Below are positions 19,356 to 28,172 of a DNA stretch of 64,000 nt, piece after piece. Below the pieces are notes generated by a model that searched no databases, had not been told where the DNA came from, and was given only the letters and a program-made list of their open reading frames with translations. Source of the stretch: Paracoccus aestuarii (GTDB lineage Bacteria > Pseudomonadota > Alphaproteobacteria > Rhodobacterales > Rhodobacteraceae); the NCBI RefSeq assembly GCF_028553885.1, contig NZ_CP067169.1, positions 2,286,385 to 2,350,384 on the forward strand. Direction: 5' to 3'. The translations under genes were made by a program, and so were the position numbers. Numbering within the stretch: the first letter of the stretch is position 1; the number at the start of each line of letters is the position of its first letter.

Positions 19356-20801
19356 TTATTCCGGGTCGGTGGCGAAGATCAAGCGGTCATCGCAGGGCGC
19401 GATGCGCAGGATGTTCGTGGTGCCCGGCACGTTGAAGGGCACGCCTGCCATCACCACCACCTGGCGCGATTCGTCGGCAAAGCCGTAATCGCGGGCGGCG
19501 CGGGTGGCGTTGACCACCGCCTCCTTGAAGCGCGACAGGCGCGGGGTGATGACGCAATGCGTCCCCCAGGTCAGGCACATGCGGCGGGTCACCGGCTCGA
19601 TCGGGCTCAGCGCCAGGATCGGCACGCGCGGGCGTTCGCGGGCGATCAGGCTGATCGTCTTGCCCGACTGGCTGAAGGCGCAGATCGCGGCCACGTCGGT
19701 CGTCTCGGCGATCTCGCGCGCGGCGGTCACGATCGCGTCGGGCACCGATGACAGGCTGGCCTTGCGCGCGGCCTCGATGATGGAGCGATAGTTCGGATCC
19801 GCCTCGACCGATCGGGCGACATTGTCCATCGTGCGCACCGCGTCGATGGGATAGCTGCCCGCCGCGCTTTCGGCCGACAGCATCACCGCATCCGCGCCCT
19901 CGTAGATGGCATTGGCCACGTCGCTGACCTCGGCCCGGGTGGGCATGGGGCTGTCGATCATGCTTTCCAGCATCTGGGTGGCCACGATCACCGGCTTGGC
20001 GGCGCTGCGGCACAGGCGGACCAGGCGCTTCTGGATCGGCGGGACGGAATGGACGGGCAGTTCCACGCCCAGATCGCCGCGCGCGACCATGATTCCGTCG
20101 GAGGCCTTCAGGATCTCGTCGAAGGCGCGCACGGCGGCGGGTTTCTCGATCTTGGACAGCACGGCGGCGCGGCCCTGGGCCAGGGCCTTGGCCTCCTCCA
20201 CGTCCTCGGCGCGCTGGACGAAGGACAAAGCCAGCCAGTCGACGCCCAGCTGGCAGGCGAATTCCAGATCGGCGCGGTCCTTGTCCGACAGCGCGGCCAG
20301 GGGCAGCACCACGTCGGGCACGTTCACGCCCTTGCGGTCGCTGATCGTGCCGCCCACGGTGACGATGCAATCGGCGAAATCGGCCCCGCACTTGTCCACC
20401 GTCAGGCGGATCTTGCCGTCATTGACCAACAGCTCCGACCCCTCGATCAGGGCGGCGAAGATCTCGGGATGGGGCAGCTGGACGCGGTGGCTGTCGCCCG
20501 TCTCGGGGGACAGATCGAACCGGAAGCGGTCGCCCTCCTCCAGGTCATGGGCGCCGGCGGTGAACTGGCCCACGCGCAGCTTGGGGCCCTGCAGGTCGGC
20601 CAGCACCGCGATGGGGCGGCCCACCTCGGCCTCGATCGCGCGGATCGTGTCGAAGCGCGCGCGGTGGTCGTCATGGCTGCCATGGCTCATGTTCAGGCGA
20701 AAGACATCCGCACCGGCATCGAACAGCGCGCGGATCACCTCCTTGCTGGAGGAGGCGGGCCCCAGGGTTGCCACGATCTTCACGTTGCGATGTCGTCTCA
20801 T
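19356..20801 (-). CDS. pyk: pyruvate kinase
   Basis: Pyruvate kinase makes pyruvate and ATP from phosphoenolpyruvate. The 481-residue protein has VKIVATLGPASSS and FRLNMSHGSHDDH at the N-terminus, SKIEKP with the active-site Lys, MVARGDLGVELP, and the signature ATQMLESMIDSPMPTRAEVS, then the C-terminal regulatory domain. Length is normal. The start at 20801 (MRRHRNVK) follows GGACGGAAG. Transcribed away from the amidohydrolase-like gene, with about 100 bases between. Confidence 0.97.
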   Translation of the reverse strand: MRRHRNVKIVATLGPASSSKEVIRALFDAGADVFRLNMSHGSHDDHRARFDTIRAIEAEVGRPIAVLADLQGPKLRVGQFTAGAHDLEEGDRFRFDLSPETGDSHRVQLPHPEIFAALIEGSELLVNDGKIRLTVDKCGADFADCIVTVGGTISDRKGVNVPDVVLPLAALSDKDRADLEFACQLGVDWLALSFVQRAEDVEEAKALAQGRAAVLSKIEKPAAVRAFDEILKASDGIMVARGDLGVELPVHSVPPIQKRLVRLCRSAAKPVIVATQMLESMIDSPMPTRAEVSDVANAIYEGADAVMLSAESAAGSYPIDAVRTMDNVARSVEADPNYRSIIEAARKASLSSVPDAIVTAAREIAETTDVAAICAFSQSGKTISLIARERPRVPILALSPIEPVTRRMCLTWGTHCVITPRLSRFKEAVVNATRAARDYGFADESRQVVVMAGVPFNVPGTTNILRIAPCDDRLIFATDPE

Positions 20802-20903
20802 CTTCCGTCCCCTCGGTCCCGTAGGTTTAGCGCTATCTATGCCGCAAAGCGGACCGGGCGGCAACTGGCGTCCGCGCCGTCTTCGTCGTAGAGATCATGC
20901 ATC

Positions 20904-21662
20904 ATGAAAGATGAACCGTTGATGACCGACCAACCCTTCACGATCCTCGGCGCGGACCGGCCCTCGCGCTGGCTGATCACCTGCGACCATGCGACGAACC
21001 GGGTGCCGGACTGGGTGGGGGGCGGCGATCTGGGGATCGCGCCGGGCGACATGGCGCGCCACATCGCCTTCGACGTGGGCGCGGCGGGGCTGACCGACCG
21101 GCTGGCCCGGCGCATGGACGCCCCGGCGATCCTGTCGGATTTCTCGCGCCTGGTGATCGACCCCAACCGGGGCGAGGATGACCCGACGCTGCTGATGCGG
21201 CTCTATGACGGGACGGTCATTCCCGCCAACCGCCATGCCGATCAGGCGGAACGCGAACGGCGGCTGGAGCGGCTGCACCGCCCCTATCACCGGGCCTTGG
21301 CGGCGCTGGCCGACCGGCACCCGGCGCGCTGCATCTGCGCGATCCACAGCTTCACGCCCCAGCTGCGCGGCCGCCCGCCCCGGCCGTGGCAGGTCGGTAT
21401 CCTCTATTCCCATGCGGATGCGCGGCTCGGGCCCGCGATGGTCGCGGCCTGCCGGGACAAGGGCTGGGTGACAGGCGAGAACCAGCCCTATGACGGGCAT
21501 CTGCAGGGCGACAGCATCGACCGCCATGCCCTGTCCCATGGCCGCCCCAACATGCTGATCGAGCTGCGCAACGACCTGATCGCCACGCCCGAGGGCCAGG
21601 CCGAATGGGCCGACCGGCTGGCCCCGGTCATCGCGCGGGTGCTGGCCGATAGCGGGCTGTGA
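20904..21662 (+). CDS. N-formylglutamate amidohydrolase family protein
   Basis: The 252-residue protein shows the zinc-binding pattern of the FGase family: ITCDHATNRVP near the N-terminus, HIAFDVGA, LSDFSRLVIDPNR, AIHSFTPQ and a C-terminal NMLIELRNDL with the conserved Glu. HutG-type members hydrolyse N-formyl-L-glutamate in histidine degradation, but no other hut gene is present, so the true substrate is open. Starts at 20904 or at the internal Met at 20922 are both possible. Confidence 0.85.
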   Translation: MKDEPLMTDQPFTILGADRPSRWLITCDHATNRVPDWVGGGDLGIAPGDMARHIAFDVGAAGLTDRLARRMDAPAILSDFSRLVIDPNRGEDDPTLLMRLYDGTVIPANRHADQAERERRLERLHRPYHRALAALADRHPARCICAIHSFTPQLRGRPPRPWQVGILYSHADARLGPAMVAACRDKGWVTGENQPYDGHLQGDSIDRHALSHGRPNMLIELRNDLIATPEGQAEWADRLAPVIARVLADSGL

Positions 21663-21670
21663 CGGTGGAT

Positions 21671-21747
21671 TGGCGACCCCGGGACGACTCGAACGCCCAA
21701 CCTAGTGATTAGAAGTCACTTGCTCTATCCAGTTGAGCTACGGGGCC
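21671..21747 (-). tRNA. tRNA-Arg (anticodon TCT), CCA encoded
   Basis: On the minus strand the acceptor GGCCCCG pairs with CGGGGTC. The anticodon stem AGTGA/TCACT encloses CTTCTAA (anticodon TCT, reading AGA). The T-loop is TTCGAGT, and CCA is encoded at 21673-21671. It is convergent with the preceding gene and only 73 bases upstream of the CLC start on the other strand. Confidence 0.97.
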
Positions 21748-21819
21748 GGTGCGCCCGGTGATAACGGCTTGGGGCCCATCGTGCAATGGGCCTTGCCCGG
21801 CAGGCTGAGGAACCGATCC

Positions 21820-23124
21820 ATGACCCTTTCCCATCCCTGGCAGGCGGCGCGGCGGACGGCCTTCTGGGCCGCGCTGGTGATCCCCATGGCCATGGCCGTG
21901 GGATCGGTGGTGGCGCTGTTTCTCTGGGCGCTGGAGGCGGCGACGCGCACCCGGTTCGACCAGCCCTGGCTGATCTGGCTGATGCCGGTGGCGGGGTTCG
22001 CGATGGTCTGGGCCTATGGCCGCTTCGGCGGCCGGGCGGGCGGCGGCAACGACCTGATCCTGGACGAGATCCACCGCCCCGGCGCGGGCGTGCCGCTGCG
22101 CATGGCGCCCTTCATCCTGATCGCGACGGTGGTCACCCATCTGGTCGGCGGATCGGCCGGGCGCGAGGGGACCGCCGTCCAGATCGGCGGTGCCTTGGCC
22201 GGCGGCATGGGCCGGCGGATGCGGCTGGATGCCGACACCACGCGGCTGCTGCTGATGGCGGGGGTCGCCGCGGGTTTCGGCGCGGTCTTCGGCACCCCCC
22301 TGGCGGGGGCGATCTTCGCCCTGGAGGTGCTGGCCATCGGCCGCATCCGCCACGACGCCCTGCTGCCCGCGATGCTGGCGGCGCTGGTCGGCGACTGGAC
22401 GGTGATCGCTTGGGGCGTGCCGCATGTGCATTACCAGATCAGCTTCATCCCCACCGATCCGGCGGGCTGGTTCGGGGTGGACATCCTGCTCTATGCCAAG
22501 ATCGCGGTGGCGGGGGTGATCTTCGGGCTGGTGGCGCGGGCCTTTGCCGATGCCTCGCACCGGGCGCAGCGTTTCTGGGGCCGATACGTCCCCTATGCGC
22601 CGCTGCGGCCGGTGCTGGCATCGCTGATCCTGATCGCGCTGGTCTGGGCGCTGGACACGCGCGCCTATCTGGGCCTGGGCGTCTGGAGCGCAGATCCGGG
22701 CGACCCCTCGCTGGTGACTTTCTTCCAGGGCCATGTCGATTATGTCAGCTGGTTCTGGAAATTCGTCTTTACCGTCATCACCCTGTCGGCGGGCTTCAAG
22801 GGGGGCGAGGTGACGCCGCTCTTCTTCATCGGCGCCGGGCTGGGGGTGGCCTTGGGGTCGCTGATGGGGGTGCCGCCGGACCTGATGGCGGCGGTGGGGT
22901 TCGTGGCGGTCTTCGCGGGCGCCACGAACACGCCGCTGGCCTGCATCGTGATGGGGGTCGAGCTGTTCGGCGCGACCCATGCCGTGCCCATGGCGATCGG
23001 CTGCGTGCTGGCCTATGCGGCCTCGGGGCACGGGTCGATCTATGGCGCGCAGCGGATCGGGGTGCCCAAGACCCGCCTGTCGCCGCCGCCCGACCAAGAT
23101 GTCGCGCTGCGCGACCGGCACTGA
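21820..23124 (+). CDS. CLC-family antiporter/channel, fluoride-type candidate
   Basis: The 434-residue membrane protein has about ten hydrophobic helices. The chloride-selectivity motif GSGIP is replaced by GGNDLI (residues 75-80), and the gating block reads [11 protein letters not shown] (114-124, gating Glu116) where chloride exchangers have GREGP. These two changes are what I associate with the CLC-F fluoride/proton antiporters (GNNLI-type motif, GREGTAVQ), which protect cells from fluoride. Assignment to CLC-F is inference. No fluoride riboswitch is visible in the 70 bases before the start, where tRNA-Arg lies on the other strand. The start at 21820 (MTLSHPW) was chosen over 21733, which lies within the tRNA. 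Confidence 0.8.
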   Translation: MTLSHPWQAARRTAFWAALVIPMAMAVGSVVALFLWALEAATRTRFDQPWLIWLMPVAGFAMVWAYGRFGGRAGGGNDLILDEIHRPGAGVPLRMAPFILIATVVTHLVGGSAGREGTAVQIGGALAGGMGRRMRLDADTTRLLLMAGVAAGFGAVFGTPLAGAIFALEVLAIGRIRHDALLPAMLAALVGDWTVIAWGVPHVHYQISFIPTDPAGWFGVDILLYAKIAVAGVIFGLVARAFADASHRAQRFWGRYVPYAPLRPVLASLILIALVWALDTRAYLGLGVWSADPGDPSLVTFFQGHVDYVSWFWKFVFTVITLSAGFKGGEVTPLFFIGAGLGVALGSLMGVPPDLMAAVGFVAVFAGATNTPLACIVMGVELFGATHAVPMAIGCVLAYAASGHGSIYGAQRIGVPKTRLSPPPDQDVALRDRH

Positions 23125-23401
23125 TCAGGCGATCTATCGGCCGCAGATTTACCGAGCGTCATTGCTTCATTGCTTGCTCCATTTTTCTTAGGCTCTGTTG
23201 ACAAAAGGGATTCACACCGCACCCTAGGTGCGCAGGTGCGTACCTCCAAACGGGACTGATGTGGGCATGTAAGCTCAAAAGCCACTGGCTCTGTAAAAAA
23301 GGGCTTCCGGCACCAAGAACAGGACAAAAGTCTGGTCTGCTGAAGGGCCTTCACCATGCTAGCGTGAAGTTTCGGTTCAACTTGCGCTTCGGGAGGGCGG
23401 A
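23125..23401. other. intergenic segment between the CLC gene and the regulator
   Basis: This 277-base stretch holds no convincing gene. It is less GC-rich than its flanks, contains TTGACA at 23198 (a possible -35) and one copy of a 22-bp dyad repeat (23223-23244). It is the left border of the regulator/monooxygenase module. The 3' part carries GGGAGGGCGG, the ribosome binding site of the regulator. Confidence 0.6.
23223..23244 (+). repeat. 22-bp dyad repeat, left copy
   Basis: CCTAGGTGCGCAGG at 23223 continues into TGCGTACC. It contains an imperfect dyad AGGTGCG, 6 bases, CGTACCT. A second copy with two mismatches lies at 28309-28330, in the same orientation. Together they bracket the regulator, monooxygenase and dehydrogenase genes. 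Could be an operator; function unproven. Confidence 0.6.
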
Positions 23402-25129
23402 ATGACCGATCGGCAGCACGTCAAGGAGATCGAGCAGGTGCTCGATGGCACCCAGACCGGGCGAGACAGTTTCGTGTCGGCATCCTGGCGTCGTTGTGTC
23501 GAAATTTATGGAATGGATCCGGCGCGAAACGAACCTGCCCATATCGTTACCGATGCGGAGCTGCGCGATCACCGCAAGCAGGCGGAGTGGATGATCGGAG
23601 CGGCGCGATCGAGCCTGCAGAGCCTTTTCCGGCAGGTCGCGGGACAGAACTACGTCCTGCTGCTCACTGATGCGAAGGGCGTCTGCGTCGACTTCTTCGG
23701 CGACGACCTCTTCGTGAACGACCTGCGCGGCGCCGGGCTCTATCTCGGATCAAATTGGTCCGAGGAACTTGCAGGCACCTGCGGCGTGGGCGCCTGCATT
23801 GTGACGCAGGAGCCGGTGACCATCCATCAGGACGACCACTTCGGAAGCGCGCATGTCTCTCTCAGTTGTACAGCCGCCCCGATCTTCGACAGTCTTGGTA
23901 GCTTGGCGGCTGTGCTGGACATCTCGCTGCTCCGCTCGCCGACGCCGAAGCGCAGCCAGAACCTTGCAATGAGCCTCGTCACCAACGCGGCGCGGCGGGT
24001 CGAGATGGCAAACCTCATGGCCGAAAGCCGCCGGGACTGGGTGCTGCGACTGTCGGACAGCCCGGAGTTTCTCGATGTCGATCCCGAGGCGGCGGTTCGG
24101 TTAGATGGCTCGGGGCGGGTTCTTGGCTACACACGCGGTGCGCGGCGGCTTTTCATGGAGGAAGGCAACATCCTTGGTCGGCGCATCGATGAAGTTCTTG
24201 GGCTGACGATCGACGACCTGCCGGACCTGATGCGGGATCGCCCGACCGAAGACCGCATCATCGAGTTGAGGGACGGCGGGGCGCTTTTCGGGCATGCTAT
24301 TGCACCGCAGGCGCCGCGGACTGCACTGCGCAGCAGCCGGCAGGGCGGCCCGCTGGCCGGCCTTGCCGGCGACGATCCGGCGATGGAGCAGGTTCTTGCG
24401 CGGGCGGCGAAGCTGGCGCGGACTGGTGTGCCACTGCTGATCTCCGGTGAAACAGGTACCGGCAAGGCAAAGCTGGCGCGAACCATGCATATGGTCGGAA
24501 CCGCTAGCGGCTTCCTGAGCCTCGACTGCGCCGGATTGTCACCCGCTGCGTTGCAACAGACTTGCGCTGGAGTGAACGGCCCGGCGACACTGGTGCTCCG
24601 CCGTATCGAGGACCTGCCAGAGGACACGGCTGGCGCGCTCGCGGCGCTTCTGGACAGCCACGCGTCCCTCAGACCCCTCTCGACCAGCTGCGTCGCCCCG
24701 GGTGCCCTCGGCCTGCCTCGCCCGCTGTTCCACCGCCTTGTCGGCGCGACGCTGAGCTTGCCGCCGCTGCGCCAGAGGCAGGATATGGGCGCACTTCTGG
24801 ACCGGATGCTGCGGCGACGTGCGCCCGACGACATGCGCCTGTCACCCTCGGCTCGCGCGGCGCTGCTGGGCCGCCAGTGGCCCGGGAACCTGCGCGAGCT
24901 GGAGCAGGTGCTGGACGTCGCGATCGCCCTCTGCGAGGGGCGGGTGATCGACCTGCCCGACCTGCCGGCGCCCGTCGACGCCGGCGACGCGCCCGCCGTC
25001 GAGGAATCGCTCGAGCAAGTCATGGAAGCCTGCGGATGGAACATGTCTTTCGCTGCGCGGCGTCTCGGGGTGAACCGCTCCACGATCCTGCGCCGCCTGC
25101 GCCGGGCGGGGTTGCAGTCGCCCGTCTAG
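23402..25129 (+). CDS. AcoR-like Fis-family transcriptional regulator with degenerate AAA+ domain
   Basis: The 575-residue protein resembles acetoin-type activators. An N-terminal GAF sensor domain covers about residues 65-180 (NYVLLLTDAKGVCVDFFG, GTCGVGACIVTQEPV). A linker or PAS-like part runs 210-300, a short AAA+ domain 318-510 with Walker A GETGTGKAK (349-357), and a Fis helix-turn-helix 533-572 (NMSFAARRLGVNRSTILRRL). The sigma54-contact motif GAFTGA is absent, and the Walker B region reads TLVLRRIEDLPE with Arg-Arg-Ile in place of the usual Asp-Glu-Ile. The domain is also shorter than normal, so classical sigma54 activation is doubtful. It probably controls the two genes downstream. 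Confidence 0.82.
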   Translation: MTDRQHVKEIEQVLDGTQTGRDSFVSASWRRCVEIYGMDPARNEPAHIVTDAELRDHRKQAEWMIGAARSSLQSLFRQVAGQNYVLLLTDAKGVCVDFFGDDLFVNDLRGAGLYLGSNWSEELAGTCGVGACIVTQEPVTIHQDDHFGSAHVSLSCTAAPIFDSLGSLAAVLDISLLRSPTPKRSQNLAMSLVTNAARRVEMANLMAESRRDWVLRLSDSPEFLDVDPEAAVRLDGSGRVLGYTRGARRLFMEEGNILGRRIDEVLGLTIDDLPDLMRDRPTEDRIIELRDGGALFGHAIAPQAPRTALRSSRQGGPLAGLAGDDPAMEQVLARAAKLARTGVPLLISGETGTGKAKLARTMHMVGTASGFLSLDCAGLSPAALQQTCAGVNGPATLVLRRIEDLPEDTAGALAALLDSHASLRPLSTSCVAPGALGLPRPLFHRLVGATLSLPPLRQRQDMGALLDRMLRRRAPDDMRLSPSARAALLGRQWPGNLRELEQVLDVAIALCEGRVIDLPDLPAPVDAGDAPAVEESLEQVMEACGWNMSFAARRLGVNRSTILRRLRRAGLQSPV

Positions 25130-25132
25130 CGC

Positions 25133-25157
25133 GTTGCACGCCGTTGCGTCTGCAACA
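25133..25157 (+). promoter_or_regulatory. putative upstream activator site for the monooxygenase gene
   Basis: GTTGC-GTCT-GCAAC (25143-25156) is a perfect 5-bp dyad, preceded 10 bases upstream by another GTTGC (25133-25137). It starts 4 bases beyond the regulator stop and about 105 bases before the monooxygenase start, a plausible place for Fis-type HTH dimers to bind. Confidence 0.5.
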
Positions 25158-25260
25158 TGCCGCGGCGCGGCGGAGGATTATCGGCCCCCAGCACGCAGCT
25201 TTCGGTAGATGGGCGACCGCGCCCCCCGCGATACTCCTCCCCAGCAGAGGAGGAGACGTA

Positions 25261-27057
25261 ATGCTTGACTCAACGGTGACCACCCGCACGCAGGAGGTGC
25301 TGGACACGCTGAACGCCGCGCTGGCGGCGGGGGACGTGGACGGCGTCAAGGCGCTGTTCGCGGCCGACAGTTACTGGCGCGATCTCGTAGCGCTGACATG
25401 GAACCTGAAGACCGTGGAAGGCCCCGAGGGCGTCGCCGACATGCTCTCGCAGCAGCTCGAACACACGGCGCCCGGCAACTTCCAAATCCAGGCCGGGGAA
25501 ATGCCCGCCGAGGAGGACGGCGTCATCACCACCTGGATCACCTTCGAGACGAAAGCCGGGCGCGGCTGGGGCCTAATGAGGCTCAAGGACGACCGGATCT
25601 GGACGCTTCTGACGGCCCTGCAGGAGCTGAAGGGCTTCGAGGAGAGCCGTGGCACGCGCCGCCCGATGGGTGCCGAGCACGGCGCCAGAAAGAACCGCAC
25701 CACATGGAAGGAGAGCCGCGAGGCCGACGCCCGGCTTGGCTATGACAGCCAGCCCTATACCGTGATCGTGGGCGGGGGCCAGGGCGGCATCGCGCTTGGG
25801 GCGCGGCTGCGGCAGCTTGGGGTGCCGACCATCGTGCTCGACAAGCACGACCGGCCCGGCGATCAGTGGCGCAGCCGTTACAAGTCGCTCTGCCTTCACG
25901 ACCCGATCTGGTACGACCACCTGCCCTACATCAAGTTCCCCGACAACTGGCCGGTCTTCACGCCCAAGGACAAGGTGGGCGACTGGCTGGAGATGTACAC
26001 CAAGGTCATGGAGATCAACTACTGGACCCGGTCCGAGGTGCAGTCGGCGCGTTTTGACGAGACCTCAGGCACGTGGACGGTCCAGGTCAACCGCGACGGC
26101 GAGCAGGTGACGCTGCGGCCCACCCAATTGGTGCTGGCCACGGGGATGTCGGGCAAGCCGAACATGCCGCGCATTCCCGGCATGGACAACTTCAAGGGCA
26201 CGATCCAGCATTCCTCGCAGCACGACGGCCCCGACGCCTGGAACGGCAAGAAGGTGGTCGTCATCGGCTCCAACAATTCGGCCCACGACATTTGCGCGGC
26301 GTTGTGGGAGGCGGATGCCGACGTGACCATGGTGCAGCGGTCCTCGACTCACATCGTCCGGTCGGACAGCCTGATGGAGATCGGGCTGGGCGCGCTTTAT
26401 TCCGAGGAGGCGGTGGCGAACGGGGTGACGACCGAGAAGGCCGACATGATCTTCGCCTCGCTGCCCTACCGGATCATGCACGAGTTCCAGATCCCGCTCT
26501 ACGACAAAATGCGCGAGCGCGACGCCGACTTCTATGCCGGGCTCGAGAAAGCCGGGTTCGAGCTGGACTGGGGCGATGACGGCTCGGGCCTGTTCATGAA
26601 ATACCTGCGGCGCGGCTCGGGCTACTATATCGACGTGGGCGCCAGTCAGCTGATCATCGACGGCGAGGTGAAGCTGGTGAAGGGACAGGTTGACCATTTC
26701 GAGGAGGATGCGGTCGTGCTGTCGGACGGCACGCGGCTGCCGGCGGATCTGGTCGTCATGGCCACCGGCTATGGCAGCATGAACGGTTGGGCGGCCGATC
26801 TCATCAGCCAGGAGGTCGCGGACAAAGTCGGCAAGGTCTGGGGCCTCGGCTCGGACACCACCAAGGACCCCGGCCCGTGGGAGGGCGAGCAGCGCAACAT
26901 GTGGAAACCCACGCAGCAGGAGAACCTGTGGTTCCACGGCGGCAACCTGCACCAGTCGCGGCACTACTCGCTCTATCTGGCGCTTCAGCTCAAGGCCCGT
27001 ATGGAGGGTCTGGAGACCCCCGTCTACGGCTTGCAGCAGGTGCATCACCTGTCGTGA
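25261..27057 (+). CDS. flavin-containing monooxygenase with N-terminal SnoaL-like domain
   Basis: The 598-residue protein is a fusion. Residues 1-130 look like an NTF2/SnoaL-like domain (LAAGDVDGVKALFAADSYWRD). From about 165 there is a two-dinucleotide-binding monooxygenase: FAD site VIVGGGQGGIALGARL (168-183), an NADPH-type site KVVVIGSNNSAHDICAAL, and ATGY near the C-terminus. It is a class B flavoprotein monooxygenase or YUCCA-like enzyme that oxidises a small nucleophilic or ketone substrate. Which one is unknown. The start follows GAGGAGGAG. It lies downstream of the AcoR-like regulator and 62 bases before a butanediol-dehydrogenase-like gene, which hints at C4 diol, acetoin or ketone metabolism. 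Confidence 0.85.
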   Translation: MLDSTVTTRTQEVLDTLNAALAAGDVDGVKALFAADSYWRDLVALTWNLKTVEGPEGVADMLSQQLEHTAPGNFQIQAGEMPAEEDGVITTWITFETKAGRGWGLMRLKDDRIWTLLTALQELKGFEESRGTRRPMGAEHGARKNRTTWKESREADARLGYDSQPYTVIVGGGQGGIALGARLRQLGVPTIVLDKHDRPGDQWRSRYKSLCLHDPIWYDHLPYIKFPDNWPVFTPKDKVGDWLEMYTKVMEINYWTRSEVQSARFDETSGTWTVQVNRDGEQVTLRPTQLVLATGMSGKPNMPRIPGMDNFKGTIQHSSQHDGPDAWNGKKVVVIGSNNSAHDICAALWEADADVTMVQRSSTHIVRSDSLMEIGLGALYSEEAVANGVTTEKADMIFASLPYRIMHEFQIPLYDKMRERDADFYAGLEKAGFELDWGDDGSGLFMKYLRRGSGYYIDVGASQLIIDGEVKLVKGQVDHFEEDAVVLSDGTRLPADLVVMATGYGSMNGWAADLISQEVADKVGKVWGLGSDTTKDPGPWEGEQRNMWKPTQQENLWFHGGNLHQSRHYSLYLALQLKARMEGLETPVYGLQQVHHLS

Positions 27058-27119
27058 TGCATCCGCGCCCGGCCGGTTCAGAGGCCGGGAGCATCCCAGC
27101 AGAACATTGGAGAACGACG

Positions 27120-28172
27120 ATGAAAGCAGCACGTTGGCATGGCGTGAAGGACATCCGCGTCGAGGACGTCGGAGAGCCACGCCCGGGAGCGGGCGAGGTC
27201 AAGGTCAAGGTGGCCTGGACCGGCATCTGCGGCAGCGACCTGCACGAATACCTCGCGGGCCCGATTTTCGTGCCGGTCGATCACGACCATCCGCTGAGCC
27301 ATGACAGGGCGCCGATCACCATGGGCCATGAATACTGCGGCACCGTGACTGAAATCGGCGAGGGCGTGGCGGACCTTGTCGTCGGCGACCGGGTGGCGAT
27401 CGAGCCGATCTTCGCCTGCGGCACCTGCGCCGCCTGCCGGGACGGCAGATACAACCTCTGCGACTCGCTCGGCTTCGTCGGCCTGTCAGGCGGCCATGGC
27501 GGCTTCGCGGCCTTCTCGGTGGTGCCGGCGCGCATGGTCCACAAGATGCCGGACAGCCTGTCGATGGAACAGGGCGCGCTGGTCGAGCCCGCCGCCGTGG
27601 CGCTGCATGCCGTGCGGCTGTCGAAAATAAGGGCGGGCGACACGGCTGCCGTCTTCGGAGCCGGGCCAATCGGGCTTCTCGTCGTCGAGGCACTGCGCGT
27701 CGCCGGCGCAGCGCAGATCCATGTGGTAGAGCCATCAGAGGTGCGGCGGCAGAAGGCATTGGAGCTTGGCGCGACCACGGCCACGGACCCGACCTCCACC
27801 GATGCCGTTGCGCGGATCCGCGAGGCCACGGGCGGCGTGCATGTCGCCTTCGAGGTGACGGGCGTTCCACAGGTCCTGCCGCAGTGCATCGACGCGACCC
27901 GGCATGAGGGCCAGACCCTGATCGTCTCGATCTGGGAGGCCGATGCCGCCTTCCAGCCTAACACGGTTGTCCTGAAAGAGCGCCTGCTTCAGGGCACCAT
28001 CGCATATCGCAACGTGTATCCAGCCGTGATGGAGCTCATGACGCAGGGCTATTTCAGGGCGGAAAAGCTGGTAACCAAGCGGATCACTCTCAATAACATC
28101 GTGGCCGAGGGGTTCGAGGCGCTGGCGGCCGAGAAATCCCATGTAAAAATCCTCGTGGAAGCGCCTGAGTGA
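27120..28172 (+). CDS. zinc-dependent medium-chain dehydrogenase, 2,3-butanediol dehydrogenase-like
   Basis: The 350-residue MDR protein has the catalytic zinc ligands (GICGSDLHEY with Cys, GHEYCG with His-Glu), the structural zinc region CGTCAACRDGRYNLCD with four Cys, and the NAD-binding AVFGAGPIGLLVVEAL. The SDLHEY-LAGPIF and HDRAPITMGHEY spacing is that of (R,R)-butanediol dehydrogenases, which oxidise 2,3-butanediol to acetoin. It follows the monooxygenase by 62 bases and begins after GGAGAACGACG. With an AcoR-like regulator upstream, a diol or acetoin pathway is a reasonable inference. Confidence 0.85.
   Translation: MKAARWHGVKDIRVEDVGEPRPGAGEVKVKVAWTGICGSDLHEYLAGPIFVPVDHDHPLSHDRAPITMGHEYCGTVTEIGEGVADLVVGDRVAIEPIFACGTCAACRDGRYNLCDSLGFVGLSGGHGGFAAFSVVPARMVHKMPDSLSMEQGALVEPAAVALHAVRLSKIRAGDTAAVFGAGPIGLLVVEALRVAGAAQIHVVEPSEVRRQKALELGATTATDPTSTDAVARIREATGGVHVAFEVTGVPQVLPQCIDATRHEGQTLIVSIWEADAAFQPNTVVLKERLLQGTIAYRNVYPAVMELMTQGYFRAEKLVTKRITLNNIVAEGFEALAAEKSHVKILVEAPE

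Noticed and set aside
23191-23206. GGCTCTGTTGACAAAA resembling an IS6-family end
   Set aside because: One extra base disrupts the match, no second end or transposase is found nearby.
25183-25196. GG-N10-GC that could be a sigma54 promoter of the monooxygenase gene
   Set aside because: Only the invariant GG and GC fit; the rest of the -24/-12 consensus is poor, and the regulator lacks GAFTGA.
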